Below, in pieces: positions 1 through 6,604 of a DNA stretch of 44,342 nucleotides. The stretch's first letter is position 1. Each line of letters begins with the position of its first letter. The position numbers and the translations under genes are program-made. A model generated the notes under the pieces. The model saw only the letters and a list, made by a program, of their open reading frames with translations, ran no database searches and was not told where the DNA came from. The stretch comes from an uncultured Prochlorococcus sp. (GTDB lineage Bacteria > Cyanobacteriota > Cyanobacteriia > PCC-6307 > Cyanobiaceae), in NCBI GenBank assembly GCA_902526435.1, contig CABZLA010000009.1, positions 1 to 44,342 of the forward strand, read 5' to 3'.

Positions 1-1171
1 TTTTTTGTAAATGACTTATTGATTTATCTATTTCAGAAATTGCGTCATTAAATCTATCCTGCGCTAATGAAACATTTTTCCCTACCGCATTTTTAAATTG
101 ATCAAGAGTACTTTCAAAATTTGTTATGTCATAATTCTCTCTTTTCATTAAATCTATTTGAGTTTTATACTTTAGAGTTTCAAAAGAAGCATTTCTAAGA
201 AGAGAAATAATAGGCAGAAAGAATTGTGGCCTTACTACAAACATCTTTGGATACTTATAAGAGACATCTACAATTCCGGAATTATATAGTTCACTTTCTG
301 GTTCCAATAATGAAACTAATACTGCATATTCGCATGATTTCTGAGTTCTATCTTTATCTAATTCTTTAAAGAAGTCTTCATTTTTTCGTTTATTAAAACC
401 ATCAGCACTTTGGTTTTTCATCTCAAACATTATAGAGACGATTTCAATTTTATTATCATCAAACTCTCTAAAAATATAGTCACCTTTGCTTCCTGAAGTG
501 GCATCATTATCTTTTTCGAAATATGAGTTTTTAAAAGCAGTAGCTCGATTTAGATTGAATTGCGTCTCACAATGTATCTCTAATGTTTCTCCAACCATTT
601 TTGTTGAAAGTTTAGATTTCATATCTCTTAGTTCTTGAATTGTTAAATCACGCTCAGTAATTTTGTTCTTAAATTTTTCTTCAATTTCTCTCTCATTTAT
701 GGATTTTTCTAATTTCATTTTTTCAATAGAGTTTATTAATGAAGTTTTTTCTTTTTCTAAACTATTTACAGCTTCAATTACTTTATTCTTTGACGATAAA
801 TCACTAATTACAGATTGCCTTTCAATATCCCCCTTTAATTTAATTACTTCATTATTGAGCAAATTGATTTTGTTCGTTGCTTTATTTTTAAGTTCATTTA
901 GTGCATTTAATTTCTTTTCTTCAGCGATATTTAACTTAGACTCAAGTTCTTGAATTTTTGTCTCTTTTTTTTGCCTGTCTTCCATTAATTTTATTTTTAA
1001 TTCTTGTTTGGCAATTTCTATCCCTTTATTCTTATCTTCTTCAGCGAGTTTAAGTCTTTCCTCTATTTGCTTGTTAAATTCCTCGTCTTTAATTTGAAGA
1101 AGTATTTCTTCAAAGCTGCTTGGATCTATTCTGAATGTTTTTCCACATGATGGACATTTAATATCTTTCAT
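1..1171 (-). CDS. DUF2130 domain protein, C-terminus beyond window edge
   Basis: About 390 codons are visible and the reading frame is open to the left edge, so the C-terminus is missing. The N-terminus has a single CxxC pair (CPSCG, residues 6-10). Residues ~25-190 are rich in Glu and Lys and look like a long coiled coil. The DUF2130 region follows: a conserved HCE-x-QFN segment near residue 200, then GSKGDYIF (~230) and an E-x-K in MFEMKNQ (~250). The Asp and ExK spacing matches the PD-(D/E)XK-type nuclease fold assigned to this family. The cellular role of DUF2130 proteins is not established; nuclease activity is inference. Start is the ATG just before MKDIKC. It is separated by ~145 bp of plain AT-rich DNA from the next gene on the same strand. 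Confidence 0.85.
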   Translation of the reverse strand, partial: MKDIKCPSCGKTFRIDPSSFEEILLQIKDEEFNKQIEERLKLAEEDKNKGIEIAKQELKIKLMEDRQKKETKIQELESKLNIAEEKKLNALNELKNKATNKINLLNNEVIKLKGDIERQSVISDLSSKNKVIEAVNSLEKEKTSLINSIEKMKLEKSINEREIEEKFKNKITERDLTIQELRDMKSKLSTKMVGETLEIHCETQFNLNRATAFKNSYFEKDNDATSGSKGDYIFREFDDNKIEIVSIMFEMKNQSADGFNKRKNEDFFKELDKDRTQKSCEYAVLVSLLEPESELYNSGIVDVSYKYPKMFVVRPQFFLPIISLLRNASFETLKYKTQIDLMKRENYDITNFESTLDQFKNAVGKNVSLAQDRFNDAISEIDKSISHLQK

Positions 1172-1315
1172 TTTTTACTAATAAAGAATTTTTATTTTAG
1201 AAAATGACATGATAATCTAATTATTTATAAGGAATTTAATTATGGATATAGAATAATCATAGATTGAATATTATGCATCAAATACTTAAAAGAAATAAAA
1301 ATAATTCTTCTCCTT

Positions 1316-1681
1316 CTAAATTAAACCTGATTCTTTTAAGATATTAATTTTATTTGCTAGTTCAATATCTGCTGTTGAGATAGATCTATCTGAAGTTTTG
1401 TGGGAGGAAATTGTATATCCGCTATCATCAACAAACTCATCCTCTGAATCGGATATATTTTTGATGGGTTGATTATCAGTATAAATTTCAGAATTAAATG
1501 TTTTAGTTTTACTCAAATTGCTATATCCAAAATTCGCGATACCTCTTGCATCCAATGCTTCTTCGACAAGTATTCCAACAACTTTTGACCTGCTTATAGA
1601 TTCACTTTTAGATATTTGATCTATAATTTCCAGAACTCTTTTCCTGGGTAGATATCCTATCCTTTTGACTGGATTTTCCAT
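1316..1681 (-). CDS. Ribbon-helix-helix-like protein
   Basis: 121 residues. The first ~45 residues (IGYLPRKR, then VLEIIDQISKSESISRSKVV and an EEALDARG helix) look like a ribbon-helix-helix (CopG/Arc-type) segment: a short basic strand followed by two amphipathic helices with the usual SxSRSKVV turn. The rest is polar, Ser/Asp-rich and probably disordered, ending in a short helix. No specific family is recognised. If it binds DNA, the repeated TTGTCA hexamers just upstream (1700-1725) are candidate operator half-sites. It lies on the same strand as the DUF2130 gene, ~145 bp away, so co-transcription is possible but not shown. DNA binding is inferred from pattern only. Confidence 0.6.
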   Translation of the reverse strand: MENPVKRIGYLPRKRVLEIIDQISKSESISRSKVVGILVEEALDARGIANFGYSNLSKTKTFNSEIYTDNQPIKNISDSEDEFVDDSGYTISSHKTSDRSISTADIELANKINILKESGLI

Positions 1682-1699
1682 TCTCGTATTGTAGATTAT

Positions 1700-1726
1700 T
1701 TGTCATAATTGTAACACTTTTGTCAA
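1700..1726 (-). promoter_or_regulatory. Possible promoter/operator of the RHH-like gene
   Basis: Two direct copies of TTGTCA (plus strand) start at 1700 and 1720, exactly 20 bp apart, about two helical turns. On the minus strand the second reads as a perfect TTGACA -35 hexamer (1726-1721) pointing into the gene that starts at 1681. A matching -10 at 17 bp spacing is poor (ACAAAT). Direct-repeat half-sites next to a ribbon-helix-helix gene are a common autoregulatory layout; this is inference. Confidence 0.35.
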
Positions 1727-1921
1727 GTTTTTAAAGACTATAAGAATTTTAGGTATTTATAAATTAGAAATATTTTTATTTAATACACAAACATCTTTGC
1801 CTTAAATTATCTTAAAATAATTTATTGTTTAGACTATTTATAGTCATTTTATTATTATTTATTTTAAACAATTTTTTTATAAGTAATTATTTCAATTACA
1901 TTAAATTTTAAAACCACTTTT

Positions 1922-2125
1922 ATGAAAGATAAAACCTACGATAATGCAGATAGTTTTGCTAAATCTTTTGATGATGAGTGGCAAAAAGTTGATTGTAATG
2001 ATATGGCTCAAAAAATAGATAAAGTTATTGAAATTTTATCTGATCACCCATTTGTAATTTCTAATCTTGCTAATGCAAGAAATATAGCAGAATTTAGAGT
2101 TTATTCTCTCAAAAAATTTCAATAA
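1922..2125 (+). CDS. Small conserved-type hypothetical protein, 67 aa
   Basis: Encodes a 67-residue acidic soluble protein beginning MKDKTYDNADSFAKSF. The middle (MAQKIDKVIEILSDH) is a predicted amphipathic helix, followed by a hydrophobic stretch (PFVISNLANARNIAEF). There is no signal peptide, membrane span or known motif. It stands alone between ~240 bp of AT-rich DNA upstream and a small minus-strand gene downstream. Coding is supported by an amino-acid composition typical of a folded protein and a clean ATG start. Function unknown. Confidence 0.55.
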   Translation: MKDKTYDNADSFAKSFDDEWQKVDCNDMAQKIDKVIEILSDHPFVISNLANARNIAEFRVYSLKKFQ

Positions 2126-2189
2126 TTATAAATATTTTCTAAATTTATAAACTTTTAATAATTTATATTGTTGTTATTTAGTTTTTAAA

Positions 2190-2366
2190 TTAAATGTTTG
2201 GAGTATTAAAAAATCCTTTTGTAAACAAAAATATTATTATTCCAATTATTGGACCAATGCCAAATATAAATAATAATAATTTGGCTGAATTTTTTGTCTG
2301 TCCTAATTCATTATTAGCATTTTGTATTGATTTTTTTTGATTCTTTTTTGATGATTTTTTCTTCAT
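2190..2366 (-). CDS. Small single-span membrane protein, 58 aa
   Basis: A 58-residue reading frame. The N-terminus is strongly basic (MKKKSSKKNQKKS), followed by a polar linker and one hydrophobic span at about residues 29-48 (LLLFIFGIGPIIGIIIFLF), then TKGFFNTPNI. By the positive-inside rule the Lys-rich N-terminus is cytoplasmic. The well-formed span with a Gly-Pro hinge and the abrupt composition change argue for a real gene despite its size. No family is recognised. It is convergent with the 1922-2125 gene and divergent from the 2501-2707 gene. Confidence 0.6.
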   Translation of the reverse strand: MKKKSSKKNQKKSIQNANNELGQTKNSAKLLLFIFGIGPIIGIIIFLFTKGFFNTPNI

Positions 2367-2435
2367 GAAAACTATATTACAACAAACTAATAAAGAAATA
2401 ATAAATAATTTAAGTTTTGGTTAATTTGTATTTGT

Positions 2436-2479
2436 TTGACATATCTCATTAAATATAAAAAAATACAATATTGTATAAT
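2436..2479 (+). promoter_or_regulatory. Possible promoter with 14-bp palindrome
   Basis: A perfect TTGACA lies at 2436-2441 and a perfect TATAAT at 2474-2479, but the 32 bp between them is too long for one sigma-70 promoter. A perfect 14-bp palindrome, ATACAATATTGTAT (2463-2476), overlaps the TATAAT. The gene starting at 2501 is 21 bp beyond the TATAAT. This could be a -10 element with an overlapping operator; in such AT-rich DNA chance is a real alternative. Confidence 0.3.
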
Positions 2480-2500
2480 GATTACTAATGTTCTGTAGAT

Positions 2501-2707
2501 ATGAGTGCATCTAAAAGAGAGGAAGTAAGTTCCCACCTTAGATATATAAGGTTAGAACTTAGAGAGATGCATCAAATGCTTATAAAGGATGATTTATTAC
2601 CTGATCTTAGCGAAGCAAAGGAAGTACATGCCCAACTAGATGCTCTTTATGAACTGTTGTCTGATAAAAGAAAAAAGAAGGTTAAAAATGAATATGAAAA
2701 TTTCTAG
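2501..2707 (+). CDS. Small helical protein, 68 aa; related to the 3970-4146 gene
   Basis: 68 residues, almost entirely helical in character: MSASKREEVSSHLRYIRLEL, then REMHQMLIKDDLLP, then AKEVHAQLDALYELL and a basic Lys-rich tail. It aligns along its length with the 58-residue product of 3970-4146: both have a charged (R/K)E(E/D)V start, HL-x-x-(I/L)R-x-EL, an MH pair, a (D/E)LL(L)P turn, and a final helix with an LxxLxx(V/L)-x-E/S-D/K ending. They look like paralogues. Function unknown. No signal peptide or membrane span. Start ATG at 2501. Confidence 0.65.
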   Translation: MSASKREEVSSHLRYIRLELREMHQMLIKDDLLPDLSEAKEVHAQLDALYELLSDKRKKKVKNEYENF

Positions 2708-2736
2708 TTCTCAACTATCAAATTTTTTTGAACAAT

Positions 2737-2922
2737 TTAAGAACTGAATTCTATTTTTTTACGTTTATCGTGCAATAACTCTAACTTATTATAAATTTCT
2801 TTTATTTGTATTTGCAAGATATCCGTTGAGTCGATGTTACTTAAAGATTCCATTGCTAGTAATAGACTTTCCTTAGCCTCAATCAAATGTCTACATTCTT
2901 TACTACCCGCTTCGTAGGACAT
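2737..2922 (-). CDS. Small helical hypothetical protein, 61 aa
   Basis: 61 residues: MSYEAGSKECRHLIEAKES, a helix (LLLAMESLSNI), an IDSTDILQIQIKEIYNKLELL helix and a basic LHDKRKKIEFSS tail. Length, helix-turn-helix-like two-helix layout and the LHDKRKK tail resemble the LLSDKRKKK end of the neighbouring 2501-2707 product, so it may be a distant member of the same small family; that link is weak. It is convergent with that gene, 29 bp between the stop codons. Function unknown. Confidence 0.55.
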   Translation of the reverse strand: MSYEAGSKECRHLIEAKESLLLAMESLSNIDSTDILQIQIKEIYNKLELLHDKRKKIEFSS

Positions 2923-3062
2923 AATTATAAAAATTTAATTATCATAAATATATTAAGATTACTTCAGTATTCTCTGATACTTTTATTAAATGAATGTTTA
3001 TTATTGTCATATGTAATACAAAAATGTATTTTTAACTTATTAAGCTAAAAAAAAATTATTTT

Positions 3063-3245
3063 ATGAAAAAGGATTCTATAGATATTAAATTTTGCATAAA
3101 TTTAGCAATTGATAATGCTGAGAAAAGAATTAAATTATTAGAAAAGAGGGATCAAAAATGCATCCTCGATGAATATAAAGAGTGGTTAAAAGAGAGCGTT
3201 GATTATCAATCAATCTTATTATTAAGAGAGGATCCAATTATTTAA
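3063..3245 (+). CDS. Small hypothetical protein, 60 aa
   Basis: 60 residues, mostly helical and charged: MKKDSIDIKFCINLAIDNAE, then KRIKLLEKRDQKCILDEYKE, then WLKESVDYQSILLLREDPII. No membrane span or signal peptide. The ATG follows an A-rich stretch with no clear Shine-Dalgarno sequence, which is common in this genome. I do not recognise the family. It is convergent with the short minus-strand frame at 3271-3366. Confidence 0.55.
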   Translation: MKKDSIDIKFCINLAIDNAEKRIKLLEKRDQKCILDEYKEWLKESVDYQSILLLREDPII

Positions 3246-3270
3246 AGATTAAATTTTGAAATTAATTAAT

Positions 3271-3366
3271 TTAATCTTTTTGATTAGAAGTTACTTTTAA
3301 TAAAAAATATAGACTGAGAACAAAAATACCTATAAGTATTGTAGTTAAAGTTGAAAAGTTATACAT
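3271..3366 (-). CDS. Possible 31-residue single-span membrane peptide
   Basis: Translates to 31 residues: a short polar start (MYNFST), one hydrophobic segment (LTTILIGIFVLSLYFLLKV) and a polar tail (TSNQKD). The size and layout are like the many small single-helix subunits of cyanobacterial thylakoid complexes, but it matches none I know (not PetL/M/N/G, PsbM/N/X/Y or PsaM/I/J by eye). No strong ribosome-binding site. Could be a real micropeptide or chance; moderate-low confidence. Confidence 0.4.
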   Translation of the reverse strand: MYNFSTLTTILIGIFVLSLYFLLKVTSNQKD

Positions 3367-3435
3367 TTACAAATATTTCTTAAAAATTGTTAGTGATATT
3401 ATTTTAACAAATTATTGATTTGTAATTATTTAGTA

Positions 3436-3561
3436 CTAATTGTCATTTATTAGGAAATTTATAAATTTAGTAAATTCTTTCTTTTCTAAATTAATATTTT
3501 TGGAGTTTTTTTTTAATTTGTTAAATATGACTTCTAACAAATATTCTTTCTTGTTACTCAT
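3436..3561 (-). CDS. Possible small hypothetical protein, 41 aa
   Basis: A 41-residue frame starting MSNKKEYLLEVIFNKLKKNS and continuing with a second charged helix (EKKEFTKFINFLIND). Strongly amphipathic and basic. It sits 9 bp downstream of the lipoprotein gene's stop codon on the same strand, consistent with a two-gene transcript. No known motif; too short to be sure it is translated. Confidence 0.4.
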   Translation of the reverse strand: MSNKKEYLLEVIFNKLKKNSKNINLEKKEFTKFINFLINDN

Positions 3562-3570
3562 AATTTTTAA

Positions 3571-3921
3571 CTATTTTTCTAATAAATAAACTTTTTCTTC
3601 ACCTATTTTATCAGGAGTTGTTATTTTACACCCTTTGTCTTTTTCCATATCGCAATCTTTAGTCGCAGGAAATGATTTCCAGGTACATATTTTTTCTTCA
3701 GTATATTCTTTAGAAATAGTCCATCCATTATTGAGGAAATCAGAAATGCCGTCTTCTCCACAGGAATATCTTACTTCCATTTTTCTCTTTGATATCTCTA
3801 TTTTCTGACTCTTTTGTTTTTCAGAATCTATTATTAACTCCTTTTTATTAGGTGTTGATTTGCAAGAAGTTAAAAAAATTAAAACTAAGAATAATTGCGT
3901 AATCTTAATAAAATTCTTCAT
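3571..3921 (-). CDS. Small putative lipoprotein, 116 aa
   Basis: The N-terminus is a clear lipoprotein signal: basic MKNFIKI, hydrophobic TQLFLVLIFL, then the lipobox LTSC with Cys at residue 20. The mature part is polar with five more cysteines, in YSCGEDG, EKICTW and the CDMEKDKGC segment, which could form disulfides outside the cytoplasm. It contains an NNGW-x-I and a C-T-W motif but no family I can name. Likely anchored in the outer or plasma membrane facing the periplasm. The short frame 3436-3561 follows on the same strand. Confidence 0.65.
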   Translation of the reverse strand: MKNFIKITQLFLVLIFLTSCKSTPNKKELIIDSEKQKSQKIEISKRKMEVRYSCGEDGISDFLNNGWTISKEYTEEKICTWKSFPATKDCDMEKDKGCKITTPDKIGEEKVYLLEK

Positions 3922-3969
3922 CTATTTCAATTTTTGGAAAGGATGTTTTTATTTTTTTTAAATTATAGT

Positions 3970-4146
3970 TTATTTTGATTCGATTACTTTCAACAATTGA
4001 TCCATTTTATACATTAAGATTTTGACCTCATCTGGTTTTGGTAATAATAACTCTTCAGTAACGGAAAGGTGCATTCTTTTTAATTCTTTTCTAAGATCCT
4101 TTAAATGCATCTTTACATCTTCTTTTTTTTGTCTAACGTTAGTCAT
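3970..4146 (-). CDS. Small helical protein, 58 aa; paralogue of the 2501-2707 product
   Basis: A 58-residue frame beginning MTNVRQKKEDVKMHLKDLRK and ending MDQLLKVIESK. It aligns without large gaps to the protein from 2501-2707 (shared ED/EE-V, HL..(L)R.EL, MH, ELLLP/DDLLP turn and C-terminal helix). Finding two copies of the same fold 1.3 kb apart on opposite strands supports both being real genes. Two-helix soluble protein, no cysteine, no membrane span. Function unknown. Confidence 0.6.
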   Translation of the reverse strand: MTNVRQKKEDVKMHLKDLRKELKRMHLSVTEELLLPKPDEVKILMYKMDQLLKVIESK

Positions 4147-4226
4147 AAATTAATAATTGAAATTGAAATTTAATTTATAAAACTATAGAAGTTTTTAGTA
4201 CTTTTATATGGTAATAAATAATTAGA

Positions 4227-4664
4227 TCAATCTTCGAGGTTTTTGATTTCATATATTTTGTCGCCCCCATTACAAAAATTAGTTGATAACATTCTTAATT
4301 CGTTCCTTTTTATATTCATTAGATTTTTATTTTTTATAAAATAATTCTGAGCATTATTCTCGCAATCTAATCTGTTTTTAGAGTATTTAACTAGTGGATA
4401 AATATAAGTTAAACCAGCTAAAAAGAACAAAAATATAATTATTAACTTTTTCTCATTTTTAAGTATCTCGGTATATTTTTTCTTTGACTTTAATACTTTA
4501 ATAAGCCATTTATCAGGTAATCCAATTTGAACAAATAATAATTCGACCCACCAAGGGAGAGATTTATTTTTTTTATTATTTGAATTTGTTGAAGCTTTTA
4601 ATTTTTTATTTTCAAAGGTTGGATCTTTTATACCTTGTACCTTTCTTGATTCTTTTTTCTCCAT
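4227..4664 (-). CDS. Hypothetical protein with one or two membrane segments, 145 aa
   Basis: 145 residues. Residues 1-34 are Lys/Asn/Ser-rich and disordered-looking. A tryptophan-containing amphipathic stretch (SLPWWVELLFVQIGLPDKW) follows at ~35-54. One strong membrane span (LIIIFLFFLAGLTYIYPLV) lies at about residues 74-92. The C-terminal ~50 residues contain two cysteines (DCENN and NFCNGG) and are polar. No family recognised. Probably a membrane-anchored protein; which side the C-terminus faces is uncertain, though the Lys-rich N-terminus favours it being outside the cytoplasm. Confidence 0.6.
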   Translation of the reverse strand: MEKKESRKVQGIKDPTFENKKLKASTNSNNKKNKSLPWWVELLFVQIGLPDKWLIKVLKSKKKYTEILKNEKKLIIIFLFFLAGLTYIYPLVKYSKNRLDCENNAQNYFIKNKNLMNIKRNELRMLSTNFCNGGDKIYEIKNLED

Positions 4665-4799
4665 ATCATCAAATGTCTTATTTGGAATATAGTGGTTTTA
4701 TTTTGATTTGAAAACTATATTTTTATTTTTTAAGTTTTAATTTGATTTATACATGATTTTGATTATTGTAAATTTGTAGTTTATATATATAAATACATA

Positions 4800-5069
4800 A
4801 TGCCTAAAAAAAGAAGAAAGTTAAATAAAGATTTCGAGAAAAAAATATATACTTCAAAAAAAAATGTGGAATTAGTTTTGGCTAAAATTTATGATATTGA
4901 CGATGAGGATATCCAAAAAGAATATATAAGCGCCTTTAATGATGTTGTTCATTCTTATGATCAATTAAAAAGTGACTATGAATTAACTGGCTTCAATGAT
5001 AATTCTGAAAAATTGATTGCTGAATACAATAAAGCTTTTTCTCTTTTTGAGTCAGAGTTTGAAATATAA
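4800..5069 (+). CDS. Small acidic hypothetical protein, 89 aa
   Basis: 89 residues. Basic start (MPKKRRKLNKDFEKK) then an acidic, helix-rich body (VELVLAKIYDIDDED, EYISAFNDVVHSYDQLKSDY, AEYNKAFSLFESEFEI). No membrane segment, no known motif. The hydrophobic residues fall at helix spacing, giving a probable three-helix soluble fold. It is convergent with the small secreted protein gene, 10 bp apart at the stops. Function unknown. Confidence 0.6.
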   Translation: MPKKRRKLNKDFEKKIYTSKKNVELVLAKIYDIDDEDIQKEYISAFNDVVHSYDQLKSDYELTGFNDNSEKLIAEYNKAFSLFESEFEI

Positions 5070-5076
5070 AATAGAT

Positions 5077-5283
5077 TTATTTTTTGAAAGGTATTACAGG
5101 AATTTCAATTTTTTTTCCTTGTAATAAATTTAATTTTTTAAATTTTAGGTTTTTAATACAAGTAGATCTATTTGACTTCTTTTGACATATTTTTTTTATT
5201 TGATAATCAGAAAGTGAATAAACACTATTCTCAAATAAAAATAAAATAAAAAAAAATAAAATGGTATTGAAAAATAATTTCAT
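5077..5283 (-). CDS. Small secreted or membrane-anchored peptide, 68 aa
   Basis: Begins with a hydrophobic signal (MKLFFNTILFFFILFLF) and a plausible signal peptidase site around SVYS. The mature part is ~47 residues, basic, with two cysteines (KKICQKK and STCIKN) spaced for a disulfide. The ATG at 5283 is preferred over the TTG immediately upstream. Function unknown; could be exported to the periplasm or retained by the uncleaved N-terminal helix. Confidence 0.55.
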   Translation of the reverse strand: MKLFFNTILFFFILFLFENSVYSLSDYQIKKICQKKSNRSTCIKNLKFKKLNLLQGKKIEIPVIPFKK

Positions 5284-5326
5284 CAATTTTTTTATTTTGA
5301 AGAAAAGTTAAATCTTATTTTTAAGA

Positions 5327-5605
5327 TTAACCATAATTACAAAAATCCAAAAGCTTTTTTAATTCATCTTTACTTAAGTCTGTAGAAATAAAAACTTCTT
5401 GAGCTGTTCTACCCCTTCTTGCAATTGCTTTATAGCCGTTAATTGTTTTTACAGATACTCTTATAACTAAATTAGTAGATCTCCCTCTTACTCTTGATAT
5501 TATTGCTGGGGTTATAGTTTTAATTCTTATGTTTAAAGCAAGTTTTTTAAGAACTGGAATCAACCCCTCTATGTGTGTACTATGGTTTAAAACAACTCTT
5601 CCCAA
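5327..5605 (-). CDS. DUF2103 predicted metal-binding protein
   Basis: 92 residues matching the small DUF2103 family: GRVVLNHSTHIEGLIPVL at the N-terminus carries the characteristic H-S-T-H-x-x-G-L-I motif with two histidines; the body is beta-rich and basic (RVRGRSTNLVIRVSVKT, ARRGRTAQEVFIST) and ends in DFCNYG. The family is predicted to bind metal through these His/Cys residues; its role is unknown. It is transcribed away from petN, with ~130 bp between them. Confidence 0.75.
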   Translation of the reverse strand: MGRVVLNHSTHIEGLIPVLKKLALNIRIKTITPAIISRVRGRSTNLVIRVSVKTINGYKAIARRGRTAQEVFISTDLSKDELKKLLDFCNYG

Positions 5606-5708
5606 GGTGGTTACTCTCTTTATGAATATTCTATTTAATAGAATTCATTTCTGAGAAATAAATTTTTGTTTGGAAAGGATTGGATTAAAATATTTTTTTT
5701 GGAAGTTC

Positions 5709-5717
5709 TGTTATATT
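5709..5717 (+). promoter_or_regulatory. Candidate extended -10 promoter of petN
   Basis: The sequence TGTTATATT gives a TGn extension and a TATATT -10 hexamer (5712-5717), 21 bp before the petN start, so the transcript leader would be only ~15 nt. No -35 hexamer at the right spacing, which is typical of extended -10 promoters. Confidence 0.4.
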
Positions 5718-5738
5718 GGGTCTATTAATAAAAATATG

Positions 5739-5840
5739 ATGATTTTTCAAATAGGTTGGGCTGCTCTAGCAGCAATTTTTACTTTTTCTATTGCTATGGT
5801 TGTTTGGGGCAGAAATGGTGACGGTTCTATTGATATATGA
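5739..5840 (+). CDS. petN: Cytochrome b6f complex subunit PetN
   Basis: 33 residues: [20 protein letters not shown] then [13 protein letters not shown]. The single span with the W-x-x-L...[14 protein letters not shown] pattern is diagnostic of PetN, the smallest subunit of the cytochrome b6f complex, which sits in the thylakoid membrane and is needed for complex stability. A second in-frame ATG lies directly upstream (5736), but the family's usual length favours 5739. Too short for most gene finders. A second membrane-protein frame overlaps its 3' end by about 11 nt. Confidence 0.93.
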
Positions 5841-5979
5841 TTTTTCGTCATTTAACTATGAAGATTATTTAAGCAAATTTCTTATTTTTGCATCTTTTGC
5901 TTTACTTAGTCTAATTACCATGGCAGTAATTTATATTTCTTATATTTCTTGGAAGGATAAGAGAAGATTAGAGAAATAA
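5830..5979 (+). CDS. Small membrane protein overlapping the petN 3' end
   Basis: The frame is open from 5791 to 5979, but the first part is only petN read out of frame. A TTG at 5830 gives a plausible 49-residue protein: [17 protein letters not shown], one hydrophobic span ([20 protein letters not shown]), then a basic tail (WKDKRRLEK). Overlap with petN suggests translational coupling. The start is uncertain because no Shine-Dalgarno sequence decides it. Not recognised; a b6f- or thylakoid-associated role is only a guess from position. Confidence 0.5.
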
Positions 5980-5995
5980 TTTTTTAATTTTTAAA

Positions 5996-6604
5996 CTATT
6001 TGTTCTTTTCTTTCTTATTTTTTAATTTTGCTTCTTGAAGAAGTTCTTTCGCTTGTTCCATTTTTATAATACTGCTTTTATAAATTCCTATATCCTTTTC
6101 TGCTTTATTAAATGATAAATTTAATTTATTAATGATATCTGAAATGATTTTATTCTTTTCAGAATCTTTAATATCCTTGAAATCAGTTGCATTAGCAATA
6201 ATTAAGTAAATTCCTAAATTCAATATCCTTGACGAGTATAGGTTAGTATTTGATTTTTCTTTTAATAGAATTGAGATTTCTTTTAAGGATTTATTTTTGT
6301 AGCCTTCAAGAGTTTTCTTGGAGGCTTCTTTTATTTTTTTAGGTTCAAAATTTGAGGAATTACATAATGATTCAAAAAGTATCACTAAATGTTCCTCAGG
6401 CTTATAACCTTTTGTTAATTCTTTGAATGTTTCTGTAAGACCAACACTAAATAAATCATCTTGTATGAATTCATTTTGGTGATTTAAAAGATTAAGTTCA
6501 ACAAGCATTTCATCAACTATCCTTTTATATAAACCTGGAATTACGTAAGGGAATTGTTCATGAAATAACTTTTTGCTATCTGAGACAGTCAATTTTTCTT
6601 TCAA
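5996..6604 (-). CDS. thf1: Thf1/Psb29, photosystem II biogenesis protein
   Basis: 202 residues from a TTG start (MKEKLTVSDSKKLFHEQFPY). The frame opens further upstream, but those 15 codons have no counterpart in the family, whose members begin close to the TVSDSK motif. The GLYKRIVDEMLVELNLLNHQ, GLTETF and GYKPEEH segments are typical Thf1/Psb29. The C-terminus is a charged coiled coil ending in Lys-rich sequence. Thf1 supports photosystem II assembly and repair and, in Synechocystis, binds and stabilises FtsH protease complexes. Here it lies beside clpP and 1.3 kb from the 5'-to-3' body of ftsH. It diverges from clpP with ~80 bp between starts. Confidence 0.92.
   Translation of the reverse strand: MKEKLTVSDSKKLFHEQFPYVIPGLYKRIVDEMLVELNLLNHQNEFIQDDLFSVGLTETFKELTKGYKPEEHLVILFESLCNSSNFEPKKIKEASKKTLEGYKNKSLKEISILLKEKSNTNLYSSRILNLGIYLIIANATDFKDIKDSEKNKIISDIINKLNLSFNKAEKDIGIYKSSIIKMEQAKELLQEAKLKNKKEKNK

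Noticed and set aside
663..953. 96-codon open frame opposite the DUF2130 coiled coil
   Set aside because: Phe/Ser/Leu-rich mirror of Glu/Lys-rich coding sequence, not a membrane protein.
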